The notes beneath the pieces were generated by a model. That model searched no databases, had not been told where the DNA came from, and saw only the letters and a list, made by a program, of their open reading frames with translations. Made by a program: the position numbers and the translations under genes. Of a stretch of DNA of 64,000 bases, positions 27,678-35,885 are shown piece after piece. Position 1 is the stretch's first letter, and each line of letters opens with the position of its first letter. This DNA is from Formosa sp. L2A11 (GTDB lineage: Bacteria; Bacteroidota; Bacteroidia; Flavobacteriales; Flavobacteriaceae). The stretch is taken from contig NZ_CP047028.1 of NCBI RefSeq assembly GCF_009796865.1, positions 2,790,001 through 2,854,000 of the forward strand. Direction: 5' to 3'.

Positions 27678-29054
27678 ATGAGTAAATACGATATTATTGT
27701 TCTTGGAAGTGGTCCTGGAGGCTACGTAACCGCTATTAGAGCGTCTCAATTAGGTTTTAAAACTGCTATAGTAGAAAAAGAAAACCTAGGTGGTGTCTGC
27801 TTAAATTGGGGATGTATTCCTACTAAAGCCCTTTTAAAGTCGGCTCAAGTATTTGAATATTTAAAACATGCAGGAGACTACGGTTTATCTGTAAAAGAAT
27901 TCGACAAAGATTTTGGTGCCGTTGTAAAACGTAGCCGTGGTGTTGCCGAAGGCATGAGTAAAGGTATTCAGTTTTTAATGAAAAAAAATAAAATTGATGT
28001 CATTGAAGGTTACGGAACTTTAAAACCTGGTAAAAAAATTGATGTAGATGGTACTGAATATAGTGCAGATCACATTATTGTTGCTACTGGTGCACGTTCT
28101 CGTGAATTACCTAACTTACCTCAAGATGGTAAAAAAGTTATAGGTTACCGTCAAGCAATGACTTTACCTACACAACCAAAGAAAATGATTATTGTTGGTT
28201 CTGGTGCAATTGGAGTAGAATTTGCATATTTCTACAACTCAATGGGTACAGAAGTAACTGTAGTTGAATATTTACCAAATATAGTTCCTGTTGAAGACGA
28301 AGATGTTTCTAAGCAATTAGAACGTTCTTTCAAAAAAATTGGAATTAACGTTATGACTTCTGCAGAAGTTACATCTATAGACACTAAAGGAAAAGGTGTT
28401 AAAGCTACTGTAAAAACAGCTAAAGGAGAAGAAGTTCTTGAAGCTGATATTATTCTTTCTGCTGTAGGTATTAAAACTAATATTGAAAACATAGGTTTAG
28501 AAGATGTTGGTATCGCTGTAGATCGTGATAAAGTTTTAGTTAACGATTTCTACCAAACTAATGTACCTGGATATTACGCTATTGGAGATATTACTCCTGG
28601 TCAAGCTTTAGCTCACGTTGCTTCTGCTGAAGGTATTTTATGTGTTGAAAAAATCGCTGGTTTACATGTAGAACCAATTGACTACGGAAACATTCCTGGT
28701 TGTACTTATGCATCTCCAGAAATTGCAAGTGTTGGTTTAACAGAAAAGAAAGCAAAAGAACAAGGTTACGACATTAAAGTTGGTAAATTCCCTTTCTCTG
28801 CTTCTGGTAAAGCAAGTGCTGCAGGAAATAAAGATGGTTTTGTAAAAGTAATTTTCGATGCTAAATACGGCGAATGGTTAGGTTGCCATATGATTGGTGC
28901 TGGAGTTACAGATATGATTGCTGAAGCTGTTTTAGGTAGAAAACTAGAAACAACTGGACATGAAGTATTAAAAACTATTCACCCTCACCCAACAATGAGT
29001 GAAGCGGTAATGGAAGCTGTTGCAGCTGCTTATGGTGAAGTAATTCACATCTAA
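27678..29054 (+). CDS. lpdA: Dihydrolipoyl dehydrogenase
   Basis: The 458-aa flavoprotein has the FAD fold IIVLGSGPGGYVTAIRA and the redox disulfide GGVCLNWGCIPTKALLKSA at about residue 40. It also has the NAD fold IIVGSGAIGVEFAYFYNS and the C-terminal His-Glu pair in IHPHPTMSEAVMEA. It reoxidises dihydrolipoamide in the pyruvate and 2-oxoglutarate dehydrogenase complexes and the glycine cleavage system. The acyltransferase genes are not nearby. Confidence 0.95.
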   Translation: MSKYDIIVLGSGPGGYVTAIRASQLGFKTAIVEKENLGGVCLNWGCIPTKALLKSAQVFEYLKHAGDYGLSVKEFDKDFGAVVKRSRGVAEGMSKGIQFLMKKNKIDVIEGYGTLKPGKKIDVDGTEYSADHIIVATGARSRELPNLPQDGKKVIGYRQAMTLPTQPKKMIIVGSGAIGVEFAYFYNSMGTEVTVVEYLPNIVPVEDEDVSKQLERSFKKIGINVMTSAEVTSIDTKGKGVKATVKTAKGEEVLEADIILSAVGIKTNIENIGLEDVGIAVDRDKVLVNDFYQTNVPGYYAIGDITPGQALAHVASAEGILCVEKIAGLHVEPIDYGNIPGCTYASPEIASVGLTEKKAKEQGYDIKVGKFPFSASGKASAAGNKDGFVKVIFDAKYGEWLGCHMIGAGVTDMIAEAVLGRKLETTGHEVLKTIHPHPTMSEAVMEAVAAAYGEVIHI

Positions 29055-29078
29055 TAAAACAAAAATTATTACTATATA

Positions 29079-29112
29079 AAAAAGGAGATTCTATTTGAGT
29101 CTCCTTTTTATT
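29079..29112 (+). terminator. Intrinsic terminator after lpdA
   Basis: AAAAAGGAGA (29079-29088) pairs with TCTCCTTTTT (29100-29109), followed by a T-rich tail. Confidence 0.8.
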
Positions 29113-29158
29113 TGACATTTATTTATTAAATCTAACAGTTAAAGTCCTTATTTATAAA

Positions 29159-29194
29159 ACAAAAAAGTCTCAGATAATTCTGAGACTTTTTTGT
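29159..29194 (-). terminator. Intrinsic terminator of the 29215 barrel gene
   Basis: A perfect 16-bp stem (ACAAAAAAGTCTCAGA / TCTGAGACTTTTTTGT) with a 4-base loop. It may also back up the lpdA terminator. Confidence 0.88.
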
Positions 29195-29214
29195 AATAAA
29201 TATTTGAAATAGAT

Positions 29215-29856
29215 TTAGAACATGTACCCTAAACCAAACTGCCAAACATCATTTTTACCATCAACGTTTTCAAAAAGCGTATCGTCTTTAAAAATACTAG
29301 TTAAGCCCATAGTGTAACGTGCACTTAAAAATACACCACTATCAAACTTATAAGAAGTACCAAAGGCTAAGTTGGTGTCGAAATCTTTCACATAAGAATC
29401 TTCATTATTAACATTTAAGTCACCTCCATCAGAATTTGGATCTGCATCAAACTCTTCATTAATTTTAAATCCAAACTGCGGACCAGCTTCTACACTTAAC
29501 CCTTTTATTAAATACACTTTTAATAATAATGGCACTTGAATATAATCTAATTGATACTCTACATTATCACTCGTATCAAAAACATTATCCTGATCACGTT
29601 CTAAAATATCGAAACCTTGTCCTGAATAAAAAATTTCAGGCTGAAAAGAGAATCTTTCAGAAATTGGCAGTTCTGCAACTAAACCTGCATTAAAACTTGT
29701 TCTCGAATCTACATCTTCAAAATCATCTCCACTAAGCTTAGAAAAATTAACTCCTCCTTTTACTCCCAATTGAAATGCTTTAGAATCTGATTGCGCATGA
29801 ACCGATGTAAATGCAAATAATAATACGCCTGTAAATACAATAATTTTTTTCATCAT
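29215..29856 (-). CDS. Small outer-membrane beta-barrel protein (porin family)
   Basis: The 213-aa protein has a signal peptide (IIVFTGVLLFAFTSVHAQ). It continues as an eight-strand-like barrel (FQLGVKGGVNFSKLSGD, RFSFQPEIFYSGQGF, LSVEAGPQFGFKINEEFD) ending in the aromatic WQFGLGYMF. This is the PorT-like/OMP_b-brl_2 type common in Flavobacteriia. A Bacteroidota promoter precedes it and a strong terminator follows, so it is monocistronic. Specific function unknown. Confidence 0.85.
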   Translation of the reverse strand: MMKKIIVFTGVLLFAFTSVHAQSDSKAFQLGVKGGVNFSKLSGDDFEDVDSRTSFNAGLVAELPISERFSFQPEIFYSGQGFDILERDQDNVFDTSDNVEYQLDYIQVPLLLKVYLIKGLSVEAGPQFGFKINEEFDADPNSDGGDLNVNNEDSYVKDFDTNLAFGTSYKFDSGVFLSARYTMGLTSIFKDDTLFENVDGKNDVWQFGLGYMF

Positions 29857-30226
29857 TTTGATTGTTTTTTATTTGAGTTTAAAACAAATTTATAGACCGA
29901 AAACCTAACACCAATAGGGGTTAACAGCATATTAACAAGATTTTAATTTCTTCAAAAAAACAATCGTAAATATATATTTCACCAGTCAACTCTATTCCTA
30001 AAATTATTGACTCTGTTGTAATAATGTAAAGATTTTACACTTTAAATAAAATAGTTGGTTGTTAAAACTAATTTAAAAATCGGATGTTTTATTTCATTTA
30101 AAATGACATTATATCATTTTTACTATGTTTAAATAAGCTGTATTTTGGCTGAAGAATTTATCTTAAATATTTTAAAAGATTTAGGGTAAAATATAATCTT
30201 GTTTTTACCTTTATAAAAAATATAAC
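29857..30226. other. 370-base divergent intergenic region
   Basis: It holds a minus promoter at 29885-29914. It also holds a 7-bp inverted repeat AAAATGA (30100-30106) / TCATTTT (30114-30120) and a weak plus box TACCTTTA shortly before the nitroreductase start. It is very A/T-rich elsewhere. No open frame, tRNA or riboswitch pattern was recognised. Confidence 0.5.
29885..29914 (-). promoter_or_regulatory. Promoter of the 29215 barrel gene
   Basis: On the minus strand a TTG (29914-29912) is followed, after 19 bases, by TAAATTTG (29892-29885). This fits the Bacteroidota -33/-7 pattern about 30 bases before the start codon. Confidence 0.6.
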
Positions 30227-30781
30227 ATGGAACTAAAGCAAATTATTCAAAATAGACGCTCTGTCTTCCCTGATCAATATAATTCTAAGCCAATCTCTAA
30301 ACAGGTCATTATGGAGCTTCTAGAAGCTGCAAATTGGGCACCAACACATAAACGCACAGAACCGTGGCGTTTTAAGGTCTTAGAAGGTGAAACCAAAATA
30401 AATTTAGGTGTGTTTTTGGCTGAGAAGTTTAAGGAAACCGCAGATAAATTTTCTGAATTTAAGTACAATAAGATTAAAAGGAATTCTAAAAATGCCGGTG
30501 CAATCATTGCCATTTGCATGGAAAGAGATCCTGAGGAAAGTATTCCTGAATGGGAAGAAGTTGCTGCAACAGCCATGGCTGTGCAGAATATGTGGCTTAC
30601 TGCAACAGATTTAGGACTTGGAGCCTATTGGAGTTCTCCTGGCTTAATAGCTTCTATAGGTGAGTTTTTTACGCTTAAACCAAACGAAAAATGCTTAGGA
30701 TTTTTATTTTTAGGATATTATGATGGGCCAAATCCAGAACGCACACCAAATCCTATTGAAGATAAAGTGGAATGGTTATAA
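30227..30781 (+). CDS. Nitroreductase-family FMN oxidoreductase
   Basis: The 184-aa protein has the family N-terminus IIQNRRSVFPDQYNSKPIS with an Arg pair for FMN phosphate binding. It also has EAANWAPTHKRTEPWRFKVL and the C-terminal LGLGAYWSSPGLIAS. It resembles the YdjA/TdsD-like minimal nitroreductases that reduce nitro compounds, quinones or flavins with NAD(P)H. The physiological substrate is unknown. It stands alone. Confidence 0.85.
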   Translation: MELKQIIQNRRSVFPDQYNSKPISKQVIMELLEAANWAPTHKRTEPWRFKVLEGETKINLGVFLAEKFKETADKFSEFKYNKIKRNSKNAGAIIAICMERDPEESIPEWEEVAATAMAVQNMWLTATDLGLGAYWSSPGLIASIGEFFTLKPNEKCLGFLFLGYYDGPNPERTPNPIEDKVEWL

Positions 30782-30889
30782 TTTTATAAATAATAAAAAG
30801 ATTATAACATAATTATAAATAAGGTTGCAATTTTATAAACGCGTATTTCTTTAGAGAAATTACAAAGCTGTAAAATTGCAATTTCATTT

Positions 30890-31570
30890 TTATAGGTTTG
30901 GAGTGATTTTTATGTTTTCATTACTAAATTCTAAACCATATTCCTGTTTATTATTTACAATAATAGCTTCAAAAGGTTCTGCTACAATTTTTATGGATGT
31001 TGGAAACCAAAGATCTTTTAAATTATAATTTGGTAATAGAAAAAGCCCTTCTTGCGAACCATTTGTTCCAAATATTTCAAAATCACCTTTCCAAAATGTT
31101 GTATTTAATTCTGTTTCTAGTTGGTTATTTGTCTTTTTAATATCAGCTGTAGGTATTCCAATTTCATTAACACATAAAAAATGAGAAGCATTAAAATTGG
31201 TTTCTTCAATAGTATTTAAATCATATCTTACAATACATTCAGCTATATTTCCACTACCATCATAAAAATAAAAAGAGTCTGCATTCCACGTTTTAAAGTT
31301 CTGAATCTTTCTACCATTACCCAAGGCTATAATTTCTGTTCTGTTTTGCATCCATTCTAAGGCCTGATGTAACTGGTTTGAAGGAATTAAAAAACAATAA
31401 TGATAGTTGTATGCTTTCTCAGATTTTTCAAAAATTAATTCACTCCAACCAATTTTTACAGAGAATGCATTTTCGTTCTGCTCTTCTATTTTAAAACCTA
31501 AAGTTTCAGAATAAAATTTTAATTCGGACTCTAATGTATTTGTATAAAGTTTTAAAGTTTTAAATTTCAT
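30890..31570 (-). CDS. VOC (glyoxalase/bleomycin-resistance) superfamily protein
   Basis: The 226-aa protein starts MKFKTLKLYTNTLESELKFY, a typical VOC half-domain opening with later FSVKIGWSELIFE. A second, weaker half begins near residue 125 (HFLCVNEIGIPTADIKKTNN). VOC domains bind metals and act as lyases, isomerases, dioxygenases or binding proteins. Metal ligands cannot be fixed here, so no reaction is assigned. It is on the same strand as aroQ's operon region but separated from it. Confidence 0.7.
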   Translation of the reverse strand: MKFKTLKLYTNTLESELKFYSETLGFKIEEQNENAFSVKIGWSELIFEKSEKAYNYHYCFLIPSNQLHQALEWMQNRTEIIALGNGRKIQNFKTWNADSFYFYDGSGNIAECIVRYDLNTIEETNFNASHFLCVNEIGIPTADIKKTNNQLETELNTTFWKGDFEIFGTNGSQEGLFLLPNYNLKDLWFPTSIKIVAEPFEAIIVNNKQEYGLEFSNENIKITPNL

Positions 31571-31644
31571 AACCTATATAAAGTTAGTCTAAAGTGTAAA
31601 CAAGATTTTGAAGACAATCTTTTATAAATAGATAATTAAAATAG

Positions 31645-32061
31645 TTACAAAAAGCTTTGTATGGCTAGTTCGTAGCTCTGTAAACCAAAACCAACAATAA
31701 CACCTTTAGCTACTGGAGAAATATAAGAATGATGTCTAAAAGCTTCTCTAGAAAAGGTATTAGATATGTGCACTTCTATAACAGGAGTTGTTATTGCTTT
31801 TATAGCATCTCCAAGTGCAACAGATGTATGTGTATAAGCTGCTGCATTTAAAACAATACCATCGTAACTAAAACCAACTTCATGTATTTTATTAATAAGT
31901 TCCCCTTCTATATTAGATTGAAAATACGACAACTCTACAGTATTGTATTTTTCTTTAATTGTTTCAAAGAAATCTGTAAACGTTAAATTCCCATAAATTT
32001 CAGGTTCACGTTTACCTAATAAATTTAGATTAGGACCGTTTAAAATTAAAATTTTTTTCAT
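31645..32061 (-). CDS. aroQ: Type II 3-dehydroquinate dehydratase
   Basis: At 138 aa it is slightly short for AroQ (about 145). It dehydrates 3-dehydroquinate to 3-dehydroshikimate in the shikimate pathway. Diagnostic motifs are ILNGPNLNLLGKREPEIYG with the catalytic Tyr, LNAAAYTHTSVALGDAI, IEVHISN and FRHHSYISPVAKGVIVGFG. It is followed upstream by a barrel gene and then by divergent xerD, a neighbourhood I recall from Flavobacteriaceae. Confidence 0.95.
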   Translation of the reverse strand: MKKILILNGPNLNLLGKREPEIYGNLTFTDFFETIKEKYNTVELSYFQSNIEGELINKIHEVGFSYDGIVLNAAAYTHTSVALGDAIKAITTPVIEVHISNTFSREAFRHHSYISPVAKGVIVGFGLQSYELAIQSFL

Positions 32062-32090
32062 AAAGTAAAAGTATAAAAGAATACGGCATA

Positions 32091-32122
32091 AAAAAAGGCG
32101 AAAATTTAATTTCGCCTTTTTT
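32091..32122 (-). terminator. Intrinsic terminator of the 32144 barrel gene
   Basis: AAAAAAGGCGAAA (32091-32103) pairs with TTTCGCCTTTTTT (32110-32122), separating it from aroQ. Confidence 0.83.
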
Positions 32123-32143
32123 AAATATTTTTATTTACTGTTT

Positions 32144-32731
32144 TTAGTTTAAATTAACTGTTAAACCAAGGCTAGCTGCAGACCATGTCCAGTCGTTTGA
32201 AATCCCTGAATAAGAAAGGTTTACTTGAACTAATTCAGATAAATTATAACCAACCATAGGTCTAAAGTAAAGACCTCCGTCAAATTGATCACTAGCACCA
32301 ATGGCATAACCTAAATCGGCACCCATTACGATACCATTATTTAGTCCAAATCGTGTAGCGGCTGCAATAGGAAAATATCTAAAATCGTCACCTTCATTTA
32401 TAGGCCCCCAATTACTGTTTTCTTCTTTATTAAAGTAAATGCCGTAACCAGCTGCAACACCAAAAGCAAAATTTCTATGCACTTGGTATAAATAATTTAC
32501 ATCTAATAAAACTCCGGCAGATACAACATCACTTGCAGAGTTTAGTGGCATAGAACCGCTTACTCCAATGTTTAAGCCGTTTTGAATATTTAGTCCTGTG
32601 AATACAGCACTAATTCCGCTGGGTTTCCAACGATCCATACTAAATTCGGGATTCTCGAACGCTGATGGTTGAGCGTAAATTCCGCATACGCAGAACAGTA
32701 GAATAATTGTAGCAACAATTTCTCTTTTCAT
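32144..32731 (-). CDS. Outer-membrane beta-barrel protein, function unknown
   Basis: The 195-aa protein has a signal peptide (IVATIILLFCVCGIYAQ). Alternating strands follow (GLNIGVSGSMPLNSASDVVS, NFAFGVAAGYGIYFNKEE, GIVMGADLGYAIGASDQ), ending in LGLTVNLN. The pattern fits a small eight-strand outer-membrane barrel. It is divergent from xerD and has its own terminator. No specific role can be inferred. Confidence 0.75.
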   Translation of the reverse strand: MKREIVATIILLFCVCGIYAQPSAFENPEFSMDRWKPSGISAVFTGLNIQNGLNIGVSGSMPLNSASDVVSAGVLLDVNYLYQVHRNFAFGVAAGYGIYFNKEENSNWGPINEGDDFRYFPIAAATRFGLNNGIVMGADLGYAIGASDQFDGGLYFRPMVGYNLSELVQVNLSYSGISNDWTWSAASLGLTVNLN

Positions 32732-32857
32732 AATAAGTAGGTATTATTTAATATTAATAGGTTTGGGACTACTAAATTAATAATTTAAGATTAATTAACA
32801 ATAAAAATTATGATATTTATATATAAATAATTTAAAAAAAATGTCTTATTTTATAGT

Positions 32858-33754
32858 ATGAAATGGGAAAATGCACTTAAAGATTATAGCTTATTTTTGA
32901 AAATTGAGCGTGGGTTATCAACAAATTCGGTAAATAGCTATGCTTTAGACGTTAAGAAACTAATAACTTTCTTAGAAAAAAGTGAAATATGTAAATCTCC
33001 CATTACTATAAATTCAGATTTAATTCAAAAATTTATTTACGAATCTGCTAAAAATCTGAACGAAAGGTCTCAAGCAAGACTTATTTCTGGCCTTAGAAGC
33101 TTTTTTGACTATCTAATTTTTGAAGATTACAGACCAGATAATCCTTTAGAGTTGATAGAGTCGCCTAAAATTGGACGAAAATTACCAGATACTTTAAGCG
33201 AAGAAGATATAGATAATTTAATTGGAGCTATAGATTTATCTTCTAATGAAGGTGAACGAAACCGGGCCATTTTAGAAACACTTTATAGCTGCGGATTGCG
33301 TGTAAGCGAATTAACGAACTTAAAAATTTCTGACTTATACTTTGACGAAGGTTTTATAAACGTGACAGGAAAAGGAGATAAACAGCGTTTTGTGCCCATA
33401 GTTCCATCTACTATTAGATACATAAACATCTATTTAAAAGAAATTCGTCCGCATTTAAACATTCAATCCGGTCATGAAGACACTGTGTTTTTAAATAGAC
33501 GCGGTAAACAACTTACACGTGCCATGATTTTTACCATAATAAAACAGTTGGCTGTAAAAATAGATTTAAATAAAAAAATATCTCCACATACCTTTAGACA
33601 CTCCTTTGCGACACATTTACTTCAGAATAATGCCGATTTAAGATCTATTCAGTTATTGTTAGGTCATGAAAGTATTACCACTACCGAGATTTATGTGCAT
33701 TTAGACAAGAAACATCTTGCCGAAGTGGTAGAAAAATTTCATCCTAGAAAATAA
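32858..33754 (+). CDS. xerD: Tyrosine recombinase XerD
   Basis: The 298-aa protein has the N-terminal SAM-like core-binding domain (1-100) and the catalytic domain. Visible active-site residues are Arg in SCGLRVSELTNLK, Lys in GKGDKQRFVPI, His-x-x-Arg in PHTFRHSFATHLL, His in LLGHESITTTEIY and the nucleophile Tyr in IYVHLDKKHL. Length and motifs match chromosomal Xer recombinases that resolve dimers at dif, rather than phage integrases. No dif-like site was identified in the window. Confidence 0.92.
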   Translation: MKWENALKDYSLFLKIERGLSTNSVNSYALDVKKLITFLEKSEICKSPITINSDLIQKFIYESAKNLNERSQARLISGLRSFFDYLIFEDYRPDNPLELIESPKIGRKLPDTLSEEDIDNLIGAIDLSSNEGERNRAILETLYSCGLRVSELTNLKISDLYFDEGFINVTGKGDKQRFVPIVPSTIRYINIYLKEIRPHLNIQSGHEDTVFLNRRGKQLTRAMIFTIIKQLAVKIDLNKKISPHTFRHSFATHLLQNNADLRSIQLLLGHESITTTEIYVHLDKKHLAEVVEKFHPRK

Positions 33755-33786
33755 AAAAGGTCCAGATGCGAACATCTAGACCTTTT
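33753..33786. terminator. Bidirectional terminator between xerD and the M61 gene
   Basis: AAAAGGTCCAGATG (33755-33768) pairs with CATCTAGACCTTTT (33773-33786) with one mismatch and a 4-base loop. Confidence 0.83.
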
Positions 33787-33807
33787 AAATCCTTTATTTA
33801 TATTTTT

Positions 33808-35703
33808 TTAATTCTTTAACCATGCTTCACGCAACGCGTTTTGTTGTGCTGTAGCATCTGGATTTTGTTTTAATACTTTTCCTGTGGTATACGATTTTGT
33901 TAATTTAGTTTTAATAACAACTTCTTCTCCATTTCTGTCTAAAACAACTTCTATATCATCTCCAGGTTGCATAGTAATCATTTTTTGAAGCATATCGTTT
34001 GCATTCACAACAGTCATTTCTTCGCCATTAACACTTTTAATAACATCGTTTGGTAACACACCTTGTTCGTTCCAGAAACTATTATCTTTAACTAAATCGC
34101 TAAAAAATATAGTTCTTTTTACAGGATCTCCTCCAAGAATTAAGTTTCCGTTATTTAATAAATAGTTAGTTTCAACTTTACCATCTCCTTCAACCAAACC
34201 TACTTTATTAAAGTAAACATTATAATCTATTGGAGTCGTTCCTTCTACGTGCTTTTTAAGAAATTCACCAATAGAAGGATAAGTAATTGCAGTAATTTCA
34301 TCAATAATTGTATCGTCATCAAACGGTTTGTTATTACCGTATTTCATAGATAATTCTTTCATTAAAGATAAAACACTACGCTGTCCGTTACTTTCTTCTC
34401 TCATAATAATATCAATACACATACCTATTAATGCTCCTTTTTGGTATACATTATAATAGTTAGAAGCGTAAGGTTCGTCTATTACATTTTCACTCATTTC
34501 AGTAAAACTCATAGTATCGTCCATACGTAACGACATATTTATTTTATCTACTAATTTAGAATAAAATGCAGGTTCGTCTATTAACCCTTGATTGACTTGA
34601 AATAAAGTTGCAAAATATTCTGTTATGCCTTCATACATCCATAAATGTTTAGAGAATGTAGGTTTATTATAATCGAAATATTGAACATCTCCAGAATGCA
34701 CACTTAAAGGTGTTACAATATGGAAGAATTCGTGAGACACCACATCTATCATGCTTTCGTCTAAAGATTCGTCAGTTTCAGATTCTTGTAATACAACTAC
34801 TGTAGATGTATTGTGCTCTAAAGCTCCAAAGCCTTTTGGCTGATCTTCTCCTTCTCCGGCTAAATATAAAAAGATATCGTAACGTGGTGTGGTATTAATA
34901 TCTCCTAAAAATGCTTTTTGTGCTTGCATCATTTTTTCCATTGTAGCACGTAATTTCTTTGCAGTATGTGCTTTTGTTGGAGAATACACGCTTAAAACAA
35001 TTTTAATATCTCCTACTTGAAATTCTTCTACATCTAAATCCCCATACATCATTGGGTTATCTGTAATATCAAAATATCTGGGTGCAACATAACTTGTCGT
35101 TACAACTTTACCATCTTCGCTTGTCGTTTCGTTAACTTTTTGTAATGCAGACGAACGTTTAAAAGACTTTGGCGATTGGATATCTAAAGTATACTGGTTA
35201 TTCTTTAATGAATCGAAATAACCAATAAATCCATGTAAATTTAATACATAATTATTAGGCTCTATATTTGTTCCTGATGGAGAGAAAGGCTGCTCCCCTC
35301 CTATTCCTCCAACTTCTTCAATATCGAATGTATCATTAACATAATACGTAATGTAATCTAAATTCTCTGCGTTGGCGATGGTCCAAGAATTTACATCTAT
35401 TTTATTCGTAGGAATTTCTACACCTTCGTAATTAAAAGCTTTAAAACTGTCTATATATTTTCCAAAATCACTAATAGCATAAGTTCCTTGCACAACACGA
35501 GGTAACCTGTAAGTCACTGTATCTTGAGTAAAACGACCTGGATTTATTAACACGGGAGCTTTGTCGTCTACAACTTTAGTAAGATTAATAGATGTAGCAA
35601 TGGGTGTGGATAAAGCTGCTTCTGTATTAGACACCTTTTTTGTGGAGCCACAACCTACAAGTACAATACTTGCAAAGGCTAAAGCTAAAAATTGATTTTT
35701 CAT
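33808..35703 (-). CDS. M61-family aminopeptidase lipoprotein with PDZ domain
   Basis: I chose ATG at 35703, which gives 631 aa with the lipoprotein signal MKNQFLALAFASIVLVGCGS. The frame stays open to 35772. The zinc motif VVSHEFFHIVTPLSVHS lies at about residue 320, preceded by GFGALEHNTSTVVVLQE. A downstream ligand region reads LWMYEGITEYFATLF. The C-terminal ~110 residues resemble a PDZ domain (GVLPNDVIKSVNGEEM). These match glycyl aminopeptidase-like M61 enzymes acting in the envelope. The substrate is unknown. Confidence 0.88.
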   Translation of the reverse strand: MKNQFLALAFASIVLVGCGSTKKVSNTEAALSTPIATSINLTKVVDDKAPVLINPGRFTQDTVTYRLPRVVQGTYAISDFGKYIDSFKAFNYEGVEIPTNKIDVNSWTIANAENLDYITYYVNDTFDIEEVGGIGGEQPFSPSGTNIEPNNYVLNLHGFIGYFDSLKNNQYTLDIQSPKSFKRSSALQKVNETTSEDGKVVTTSYVAPRYFDITDNPMMYGDLDVEEFQVGDIKIVLSVYSPTKAHTAKKLRATMEKMMQAQKAFLGDINTTPRYDIFLYLAGEGEDQPKGFGALEHNTSTVVVLQESETDESLDESMIDVVSHEFFHIVTPLSVHSGDVQYFDYNKPTFSKHLWMYEGITEYFATLFQVNQGLIDEPAFYSKLVDKINMSLRMDDTMSFTEMSENVIDEPYASNYYNVYQKGALIGMCIDIIMREESNGQRSVLSLMKELSMKYGNNKPFDDDTIIDEITAITYPSIGEFLKKHVEGTTPIDYNVYFNKVGLVEGDGKVETNYLLNNGNLILGGDPVKRTIFFSDLVKDNSFWNEQGVLPNDVIKSVNGEEMTVVNANDMLQKMITMQPGDDIEVVLDRNGEEVVIKTKLTKSYTTGKVLKQNPDATAQQNALREAWLKN

Positions 35704-35860
35704 AAACTTTTGTTTGGTTTTTCTTATTTGTGCTCCAAATTTACAATCTGTTACAAAAAACGGATATAACATTTTGTTAAAAAAAATATTTTAGAATTTA
35801 TAATATTTTAAGTTTTTCACTGAATTTTAAAATTTTGCTATTAAATCTGTAAGCAATTAT

Positions 35861-35868
35861 TATCTTTG
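35861..35868 (+). promoter_or_regulatory. Candidate -7 box of the batA operon (TATCTTTG)
   Basis: TATCTTTG lies 17 bases before the start at 35886. A TTTG at 35834-35837 is 23 bases upstream, slightly farther than usual. Confidence 0.5.
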
Positions 35869-35885
35869 ACAAACATATTTTAGGA

